A stretch of DNA of 64,000 nt, from contig CAJNDS010000868.1 of the NCBI GenBank assembly GCA_905221605.1, positions 124,001 through 188,000 on the forward strand. Direction: 5' to 3'. The translations under genes and the position numbers were made by a program. Shown piece after piece: positions 57,832 through 64,000 of the stretch (position 1 is the stretch's first letter; each line of letters starts with the position of its first letter). The DNA is from Symbiodinium natans (Eukaryota; Sar; Dinophyceae; Suessiales; Symbiodiniaceae). The notes beneath the pieces are model-generated. The model saw nothing but the letters and a program-made list of their open reading frames with translations. It made no database searches and had not been told where the DNA came from.

Positions 57832-58165
57832 ACATGAATCCTTTCAAAACCCGTCATGCACAGCGTTATTGTTTTCGCCGTCGTGTTTGCATGCTGTTTG
57901 TTTTTACATGTAGAGGGAATCGAGCTTTTCCTAGACAAATGTAGAGAACGTGCAAGAAATATTCGAAAACAGAGGTTGCAGGTTTTCCATTACAGAAATA
58001 AATGTCTCCAAGTAAAAGAAAACGAAGGTTTTTCTTATACAACATATAATACAAAAATGAAGGTTTTCCTTTTTGAGTTTAGAGAAATGAGAGGTTTTCT
58101 TAGGAAACAGTACGGAAGACAGAGAGAGGTTTTCCGATCAAAATACAGAACAGAGAAAAAACAGT
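57832..58165 (+). repeat. Displaced copy of the ~100-bp unit followed by the tagagg-ttttc repeat
   Basis: gaatcctttcaaaacccgtc at 57836 is a copy of the unit at 52321-52815, and it is followed, as there, by A-rich gaggttttcct repeats. The 148-codon frame that starts at 57856 is made largely of this repeat and is not a gene. Confidence 0.75.
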
Positions 58166-58521
58166 ACAGGTTTTCCTATGGCCCCCCAAAAACGCCGCGC
58201 AACGGGACCACGTCGCCAACTGTTGGCATGCATTTGGTGTTTGGGGACCATGCATCTGCACTTGTACCCGCAGATGCTATTATCCAAAACCAACTTTTTT
58301 GACTTACCAAGTGACCGAACCATGCCTAACTTACCCAAAGCAAGCCCCACAGGCCAACGATTCTTAGCATCAGCACCCGACCTCGACAACTCAAAACAGA
58401 AACCTGGTTCAAACTTGTCTCGCAGGAGACGTGCTGTGACACCTTGCTGCAAGCACAGGCTGGCACCCAGAGCCGCGCACAAGAACCCACCCGGATCCAA
58501 GATTGAGAGACGTCTCGCCAT
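58138..58521 (-). pseudogene. Reverse-transcriptase fragment (fingers/palm start), decayed
   Basis: 127-codon minus frame. WPVGLALGKLGMV followed by SKKLVLDNSICG and RCMVP resembles the region before the first catalytic aspartate in a retroelement reverse transcriptase family I recall from Symbiodinium. No catalytic Asp motif is included and no partner domain is visible nearby. Its 3' end runs into the A-rich repeat. Confidence 0.5.
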
Positions 58522-58859
58522 GACATTGCGCCCGAAAGTTGTTCAAGACGGCCGTGGTTGCGGGCACAGCCAGCTGCATTTTTCAAATTTTCGCGCCATA
58601 ACATCCCAAGGGCAATGAAAAGCAGTCTCACAAAATGTGTCTGGCTAATTCGCACGCTCCAGAAGCGCGCATAAAGGTTTGACAGTTATTAAGCCGTGTA
58701 AAACAGACAGGTTGTGCAGCGCATTTCACTGCTTGTGCAATTTGGGGTTTAGGGTTAAGGCGGGCTGCGACTTTGAGTGGTTCGTGGCCGAAGGCTTCGC
58801 GCGGTTGCGGGAGACTGCTCGACGTGTGCGGCGACCGTGCTCTTGCTGGCACCCGCGCC

Positions 58860-59290
58860 GGGCAATTGGCCAGGCGGGTGAAGTTGGCCGAGCTTGGCTC
58901 AGCGGAAGGTCACATTGTGCCACGGCAGTGGCTGGTGCACGCCTCGGCCCGACCGCCGACGACCGCCGACGACTCGACCTGGTGGTGTAGTCCCTGCCAA
59001 ACATTACCTTTGGCTGCGATGCAAGGGCGGACACTGGGACTGCTTTTGGCACGTCGGAAGCCTGCCGGCGTGCCGCGTACAAACACGCCTTGTACAAGTG
59101 AACCACGTACACGGCTCTTCAGTGCGGCGCCGTCAACTTCTGTGGGTCCTGGCCACCGAAGTGGGTGGCCACCGAAGTGGGTGGCCACGGAAGTGGGTGG
59201 TGGAATCAAGACGTGCGCGACGTCAGGGGCGCCTCGCGTGTGGGTCCGCCGATGCCCCAGCATTCCGCAGTTGCAGCTGCGCATGAGTGT
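58860..59290 (+). pseudogene. LINE-like RT C-terminal fragment, host copy (first part)
   Basis: LARRVKLAEL, EGHIVPRQWLVHAS and DDRRRLDLVV lie in neighbouring frames, in the order seen in intact dinoflagellate LINE proteins. A stop follows at 58990. ATEVGG and a decayed RW.D-like stretch follow from 59157. The copy is broken by frameshifts, and at about 59290 it is interrupted by an opposite-strand insertion, resuming near 60070. Confidence 0.75.
59153..59202 (+). repeat. Tandem 16-bp repeat (gtgggtggccaccgaa), three copies
   Basis: Expansion inside the EVGG codons of the decayed RT copy; each unit re-encodes part of the motif. Confidence 0.85.
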
Positions 59291-60070
59291 TGCCATCGCT
59301 TATGCCAGGCGAACGTGGTGAGTTTGCAAATCCTGCCGCGCGTAATGGAACAATTGGCTGAAAGCCAAATTCGGTTGTATCAAGCCTTGTCCACTCCGTT
59401 TGTCCGCTTGGAAGAATTGTGCCCCCTGCAGCGCCGGTTGCAATTGCAGGGAAATCTGCGCCTTTGTGTTCATCCGATGCAAGCTGTGAGGGTTGTTTTG
59501 TCCGTGGCTGACAGCGTTGACCCGGCCCGACATCATGTGGCGCAACCCTTCATTCTGGGTCGCCCATGAAGGCATGATGTGGTGTTGCAAGGAACATTGT
59601 ACAATTTCATGTTGCGGGCAGTCTACCAATGCATGTGCGATGGACTCAACGCAAAAAGCGCAAAAACGACAAAGAGGCATCAGAACTGTAAATGTTCCTC
59701 TTCGCTTCGCGACCTCATTTCGTTCATTAGCCGGCCGACGCGGAAATCCTAATCGGTTGCCAACTTCTGCCCCATCACTGGCGTCCCGCAGGTGGGCCGT
59801 TACCTCGAGCAGAGTCTGCTCGTAAAAGCGAATGGCTGCGAGCGCCGTTAGCGCCGTCCAGCGCCGCGTCAGTGCCCGCGCGTTCTGTGCAGCTCCCTTC
59901 TGTGGAGGACGTGCAAATGGCCTGGGTGTTGTTGTTCTTTTGCCCTGCCTTTTTGTGGCCAACCATATGTATCCTTCGCAGTCGCAGTGTGCCCCGGCAG
60001 TCAGTGTTACGAAACTTGAACACTGGGAGTGGTCAGGGGCAGGCGCGGCGAAGGCGACACCGACCAGCAC
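59290..60070 (-). pseudogene. Nested minus-strand LINE fragment with zinc-finger (zf-RVT-like) motif
   Basis: Most of a 280-codon minus frame (59300-60142) belongs to this piece. ALTRRWTALTALAAIRFYEQ (residues 90-109) resembles a LINE C-terminal helix. C161-x2-C164-x5-H170-x4-C175 (CAFCVESIAHALVDC) fits the CCHC zinc finger found after the polymerase in non-LTR reverse transcriptases. The first ~25 residues of the frame are antisense of the host copy. The tail after residue 200 is Gln-rich. No target-site duplication or poly(A) tail is clear. Confidence 0.6.
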
Positions 60071-60215
60071 GGGCGCAAGCGGTTGGTCACGTCGCTGGCG
60101 AAGTATCGTGTCCATAGCCGTCCAGCAAGCGGTCGCGGGCATGGCGCTGGGCCGGGACCGGCGGAGGGGCCCAGCCCAGAGCGCGTACTGGACCGGGCAG
60201 GGCGAGCCTCCATGA
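60070..60215 (+). pseudogene. LINE-like RT C-terminal fragment, host copy (second part)
   Basis: SGWSRRWRSIVSIAVQQAVA then GMALG continues the plus-strand copy left at 59290: in intact relatives the GWARRWW..LSVAVQ block follows EVGGRW after a short linker. The frame ends with a stop at 60215. Confidence 0.75.
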
Positions 60216-60289
60216 GACGGTGGCGAGGAACAAACAATTCAGCCCACTGCCCGCAGAAGAACAGGTAGAACCGCTGCAATAAGGCCACT

Positions 60290-60391
60290 TTAGGGACCCT
60301 GGCACAAGCAATGGGCCGCCACAAAAGCATGCGAGGCAACAGCAACAAAAATTTGCCATACGCGCCACCGGGCCAAACTGGCCGCTGAGAT
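60290..60391 (-). pseudogene. LINE RT C-terminal helix fragment
   Basis: SLARWRVWQIFVAVASHAFV then AAHCL on the minus strand has the RRW..L...A...F..SLL pattern of the C-terminal helix, ending at a stop at 60290. Confidence 0.45.
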
Positions 60392-60480
60392 ACTGCGCCT
60401 CGTCCTTGTGGCGCTGTCCAAACCCTGGTGCGGTCCGGGGCCTTCTTGTTGGTGATCTTCTTCGTCGGATTGTTTCGCCA
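60380..60480 (+). pseudogene. RT palm-start fragment
   Basis: AAEILRLVLVALSKP, then after a frame change GAVRGLLVGDLLRRIVS, matches the start of the LINE RT domain (the L.ALRKP.G.VRGI..GD..RRLVA pattern). It breaks off near 60480 at a junction with a minus-strand fragment. Confidence 0.6.
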
Positions 60481-60493
60481 TCGACGTCACAAG

Positions 60494-60602
60494 GGGGAGT
60501 GAAAGGAAGCTGGCACAATCTGGCACAGAAGGCTCGCGCAACAGCAAACGACAAGAGAGAAGACCAACGAAGTGCGCATGCAGAGGTGGCAGCGGCGATG
60601 CG
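60494..60602 (-). pseudogene. LINE RT C-terminal fragment
   Basis: ALRWSSLLSFAVARAFCARL then CQLPF and VDGE on the minus strand match the C-terminal end of a second LINE family (RRW..LLAFAA..AFA.SLL.LP..... DG). It abuts the plus-strand fragment at 60380-60480 head on. Confidence 0.6.
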
Positions 60603-60785
60603 GGGAGGTTTCTCGCGTCCGTCATGTTTTGACTTCGGCCACGCTCGCGCGCCGGGCAATGACACTACGCCGCCCTGCCTGTTGCGCGCGCAGGCCTCCG
60701 GCGCCGCGTTGGCCGTTGCTGTCTGCGACCTTGGACCTCCAGCCCATCGAATTCCCTCGCCTCAGGGGCTTTGCGCGACACGCGC

Positions 60786-60832
60786 CGCGGTACCGCCGCG
60801 GTACCGCCGCGGTACCGCCGCGGTACCGCGCC
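60786..60832. repeat. Tandem 11-bp repeat (ggtaccgccgc)
   Basis: Four copies of ccgcggtaccg-type unit. Confidence 0.85.
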
Positions 60833-60889
60833 AGGTTTCACTGGCATGGGAGCCGAACATTTTTAAAGTAACAAAGTCTTGCTGCAACT

Positions 60890-61190
60890 GCTGGCACACG
60901 CAGCACGTCAGAGCTGAGGTGCCCGAAGCGGTGTCGCATGGCCTCGCGCTAGCACGCCTGCCCGCGTTGCAGAAACCGACCGGCGGGGTTCACGGCATCG
61001 CTACGGGCGATTGATTCCGGCGGTACGTTCGATGCCGCCACACGCCCCTTCCAATAAGCTTTGCGAGCGCGTAGGCACTGAAGCCTTTGCGTCCCAACTT
61101 TGCGTCGCGTTGGGGGGATCACCAGGCGATCCGGATGGCCGGGCAGCCTACGACACGATTGTTTACTGGCATCAACGCTGTCTTGCGACC
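60890..61190 (+). pseudogene. LINE RT palm-start fragment with first catalytic region
   Basis: VPEAVSHGLALARLPALQKP then GGVHGIATGD (stop at 61014), followed in other frames by FDAATRPFQ, RVGTEAFASQL and DPDGRAAYDTI. The order matches the RT domain start through the first aspartate-containing block (DG..AYDTI) of the same LINE family as the 62.7-kb copy. At least two frameshifts. It ends in the tagag-gtgca repeat at 61193. Confidence 0.7.
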
Positions 61191-61192
61191 AA

Positions 61193-61450
61193 ACCATGGA
61201 ATCAAGTGCATGGAGTCAAGTGCATAAAGTATCATAAAGTCAAGTGCATAAAGCCGAGTGCATAGAATCAAATGCATGGATTCACGTGCATAGAGCCAAG
61301 CGCATAGAGTTGAGCATACAGCCAAGTGCATGGAGCCAAGTGCATAGAGCCAAGTGCATAGAGTCAAGGTGCTTGGACTTGAAGTGCATCGAGTCAAGTG
61401 CATAGTCAAGTTCCAGCTTGAAGTGCATAGAGTTGAGGCAGACTGAGCCA
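61193..61450 (+). repeat. Tandem repeat of about 14 bp (agtcaagtgcatag)
   Basis: Some 18 degenerate copies of gtgcatagagtcaa and gtgcatagagccaa. Two more copies lie at 61790-61825, after the intervening minus-strand RT fragment. Confidence 0.88.
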
Positions 61451-61554
61451 AGTGAGCCCTCAAACACAAAAAGCGTAGATCTCGGCATGGATGCTTTCGG
61501 GCCAATCGTTTTCATTTTTTTCGCGCGCCTTTTTGCACCTGCCTGTTCTTGGTT

Positions 61555-61775
61555 CACTTTCAGCTCGGCTAGGAGGCTGCAGCGGCAGCAGTCCACGAGC
61601 TCCAGCACCCGGTCCAGCGGTGGCTCGTGCTTGCGGCGTAATGCGGCAGCCAGCGAGGCCCCGTGTTGCTCGGCTGCGCGGCCTTGTGGCTGTCCGGGGG
61701 AGAAAGACCAGCGTCGCCTCGCAGCACAACGCACAACCCGAGGGGGTGACGCCGTAGAGTACCCTCAGACGCAGA
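61555..61775 (-). pseudogene. LINE RT C-terminal fragment
   Basis: LYGVTPSGCALCCEATLV then (frame change) GQPQGRAAEQHGASLAAALR and RKHEPPL on the minus strand match the LVVYGATP.G.ALCCDATLVSP ... AERRKHA.YPEL segment. It sits between the two parts of the 14-bp repeat. Confidence 0.75.
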
Positions 61776-61789
61776 GATTTGAGCATCGA

Positions 61790-61871
61790 GATAAGTGCAT
61801 AGAGTCAAGTGCATAGCCAAGTGCTCCGTCAAACGCAGAGAAATACAAAAAAAAAAACATAGATTTCGGCA
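61790..61871 (+). repeat. Second flank of a local duplication
   Basis: gtgcatag repeats, then gccaagtg..cc.tcaaac and tagatttcggcat. The same order (gccaagtgagccctcaaac ... tagatctcggcat) occurs at 61447-61488, so this is one arm of a direct duplication about 370 bp apart, enclosing the RT fragment at 61555-61775. Confidence 0.65.
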
Positions 61872-61911
61872 TTTATTGTTATTATTCTCCTTCTCCCTCT
61901 TATTATTACTA

Positions 61912-62036
<125 letters not shown>

Positions 62037-62065
62037 TTTGGTTTTAAGCGGGAGGTGGCGTCGTC

Positions 62066-62290
62066 GCCATCGATCGGGATTGCAACCCTCGGGTGCCAAG
62101 ATGCATGTGTTTTCTTTTTGTTTGTTGCCGTGCAACCCTCTGCCGGGATCGGTGTGGTCGAGGTGCCAAAATGCGTGTGCGCGCGCAACCCTCTGCGGGG
62201 ATCGGCGTGGTTGACGTGCTGCTAAAATGCGTGTGTTTTTGCGGTGCGCGCAACATCGCGCAACCCTTTGCGGGGCCCTGCGTGTTTAGG
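62066..62290 (+). repeat. Tandem repeat of about 60-75 bp, three to four copies
   Basis: Units contain gcaaccctctgcggggatcg then tggt.gac/aggtg, then ccaaaatgcgtgtg. Partial copies start near 62084, 62130, 62188 and 62256. Confidence 0.75.
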
Positions 62291-62299
62291 TTTGCAGAT

Positions 62300-62735
62300 G
62301 ACTTGAGGCGATGTTTCAGGAGATCGAATCTGCACCTCGGACGCACCACTTAGGCTGGAAGGGACGGAGGACGGACAGACGGATCAGAAAAAAAAAAAAA
62401 GACATCACGTGATGTCCTCCGCGGCCGGTCGTGCCGCACCCCGGCGCTGCGCTCCACGCTGTCTTGGGAAAGGTGCGCTTGATGCAAACTCATGCTCGAT
62501 GACAAAGCATGCAGGCTTTGATTTTCGTTGCTTGCAGTTCTTGTTTGTTTTTCTTTCTATGCTTGCGCACCACGCCGTCTTGAGCAAAGGCTGTATCGCA
62601 ATGCATGTCATGCTTTGTTCGAACGGGAGAACACGTGGCAAACTCTGGACGGTCTCCCGCGAGTCCTTTTTGACAGCTCTGTAGGATGAGGCCTCGAGCT
62701 TGCTACCCTTCGTCCGATTTTTTACGGGCGCCCTT
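62300..62735. other. Unassigned sequence before the LINE copy
   Basis: No gene supported. Plus and minus frames at 62405-63073 overlap the LINE copy and are shadows. A 13-A run lies at about 62388-62400. Confidence 0.4.
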
Positions 62736-62739
62736 CCAA

Positions 62740-63420
62740 GTAATACAGGTCCTGCCAGCCTCCCTTGGGGGTCTGGGCCTCTCGCATGCGGAGTGCCTCT
62801 CGCCTGCAGGCTATTGGGTGGCATGGGCGGATGCACTGCCTGTTCTGCAACAGCGGTGTCCCGAAGCGGTCGAGCGTTGCCTGCAAGCTCCAAGCTGCCG
62901 CGGCTGCAGGCATCCACCTCGACGAGCAAGGATGGGGCCACCGGCCCGGATGGGAGGTGTGTTTGCGCACAGCTCGCGAGAGGTTGGTCCGGCGTCTGGG
63001 CGAATGGTTGGCAAAAGGATGGTGCTCTCGCACTCCACACTTCTTTCCGAGAGCGGGTCTTGCTGCCAGCCATTCACATGCAGGGGCATGGCTCGCCGCC
63101 ATCCCTGCCGACCCCGCGCCAGACCTCATGCACCTCGCGCTCCGGCACCGAATGCGTCTGCCCCTACCTCCTACACGCGCCAGGTGTGGAGGAGGCAGAG
63201 CGCCCGGCTGCCACGCTCTCGTAGACGACAGGGGAAACCATGCCCGGGCGTGCCCGTGCACTGGCCTGCTGGCTCGCCACGGCTTTGTGCTCGAGAGAGC
63301 TTGGATCCAGGTTGTGAGGGAGGCGATCGGGCAGAGGGGCGAGTGGTGCTACAGCAGTGGCTGGCCAATACGACGGCGCCTGGGGTAGCCGCAGATGGTC
63401 GCCGAAGGCTCGACTTCGTC
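62740..63420 (+). pseudogene. LINE RT C-terminal half (plus-strand part)
   Basis: LPASLGGLGLSHAE and GYWVAWADALP, then in the next frame GAWLAAIPADPAPDLMHLAL, RHRMRLPLPP, a Cys-rich GCHALVDDRGNHARACPCTG, LLARHGFVLERAW, and after another frame change EGRVVLQQWLANTT and DGRRRLDF. This is the established order of the dinoflagellate LINE protein after its polymerase domain. Two frameshifts make it dead. At 63420 the reading breaks because the next segment is inverted. Confidence 0.85.
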
Positions 63421-63736
63421 ATACCCACCAGCGACGCGCCCATCCCTGGGCGACTGCTCCAGGTTGGTGCCCGGCGCGCGCGCGGTGCGATGAGGCGCTG
63501 CACGAGACGCTGGGACTCGTCGTTCCAGCGCCCCCCGATTTCAGCGGCTAGAACGCATAAGCGATGCGGGTTTTCCCGCGGGTGAGCTCGGGGTACCGCG
63601 CGAGCTTGCGGCGCTGCGCCACCGCAAGTGCGACCCCGTCCCGCTCGGGCGCACCAGCTTGGGGGCTGCCATCGCTTTGGACGGGCGACACGAGGGTTGC
63701 GCCGCAGCACATGGCCTCCCCACGCGCGGGGGGCAT
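63421..63736 (-). pseudogene. Inverted internal segment of the same LINE copy
   Basis: On the minus strand: PPARGEAMCCGATLVSP, ERDGVALAVAQRRKLARYPE, LTRG, then (one frameshift) VLAAEIGGRWNDESQRLVQR, ARRAP and AQGWARRWWV. These are exactly the blocks missing between DGRRRLDF (ends 63420, plus) and ALAVAVQ (starts 63731, plus). The segment has flipped in place. Confidence 0.85.
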
Positions 63737-63850
63737 TGGCCGTTGCTGTCCAGCGAGCGGCCTGCAGCGCCGTGCTTGGAGTCTGGACGATGCAGCGCCG
63801 TGCCGCTAGCTGAGGTCCTCCCGGCGCCCAGCAGGCTGCCACTGCGATGA
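63731..63850 (+). pseudogene. LINE RT C-terminus (plus-strand part after the inversion)
   Basis: GALAVAVQRAACSAVLG, then in another frame PLAEVLPAPSRLPLR and TGA at 63850, matching the SVAVQ.AV.STALG and SRLPLR-stop ends of the intact protein. Confidence 0.8.
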
Positions 63851-64000
63851 GGCCCTGCAGGCCTAGCCACCGGGGGTTGCCGGGGACTTGGACTTCTTTC
63901 TGACGCGCAGGTGGAAAACAGGCACGAAGAAGAAACAAAATACCGGTGGGATTTGGCAGGCTCGTGCAAAACGGTGGTCCAAGGGGAGGGCGAGCAAAAG
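63851..64000. other. 3' flank of the LINE copy
   Basis: No poly(A) tail or further motif seen before the window ends. Confidence 0.4.

Noticed and set aside
57856-58302. 148-codon plus frame with a hydrophobic start that looks like a signal peptide
   Set aside because: Most of it is the A-rich gaggttttc repeat read in one frame; the end overlaps antisense RT sequence.
58910-59296. Minus frames of about 128 codons
   Set aside because: Antisense shadows of the plus-strand LINE fragment.

Overview
The window reads as dinoflagellate nuclear DNA, most like Symbiodiniaceae/Suessiales. The reasons are: genes cut into many exons of about 25-90 nt; introns that begin GT, GC or GA and end AG before an exon-initial G; kilobases of degenerate plant/dinoflagellate-type telomere repeat (TTTAGGG); and decayed LINE-like reverse transcriptases whose C-terminal blocks (DDRRRLDLVV, ALCC.ATLVSP, EVGGRW, RRW..LSVAVQ) I associate with Symbiodinium genomes. 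There is no operon, ribosome-binding-site or bacterial organisation.

Layout. (1) About 2.8-41.3 kb: low-repeat DNA in which nearly all convincing coding signal is on the minus strand, a one-directional gene cluster. Two genes are identifiable by splicing conserved exons by eye: an LSM2-type Sm-like protein (15.33-16.03 kb, six exons) and a GH47 class I alpha-1,2-mannosidase (17.40-21.96 kb, at least 23 exons, catalytic motifs present). Around them are coding-like exon clusters I could not assign (5.2-5.9, 9.6-9.7, 11.3-12.1, 12.5-13.5, 14.2-15.0, 23.9-25.7, 26.9-31.4, 32.3-34.8 and 35.9-38.5 kb). (2) 41.3-46.7 kb: AT-richer sequence with small repeats, a four-unit tandem repeat and no gene I can support. 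(3) 46.74-57.63 kb: telomere-like arrays, all G-rich on the plus strand. They are interrupted by one intact 313-codon ORF with a truncated second copy behind it, a poly-C/poly-A satellite, a ~100-bp repeat and an A-rich tagagg-ttttc repeat. (4) 57.6-63.9 kb: a graveyard of reverse-transcriptase fragments on both strands. It includes one copy nested in another and one with an internal segment turned round, mixed with short tandem repeats and a (TTA)n tract.

How the genes relate. LSM2 (RNA processing) and GH47 mannosidase (N-glycan trimming in the secretory pathway) share no pathway. Their shared orientation and spacing fit the usual dinoflagellate one-directional arrangement. Exon joins were made by reading and family knowledge, with no alignment software; the unassigned clusters rest only on coding-like composition plus plausible splice sites.
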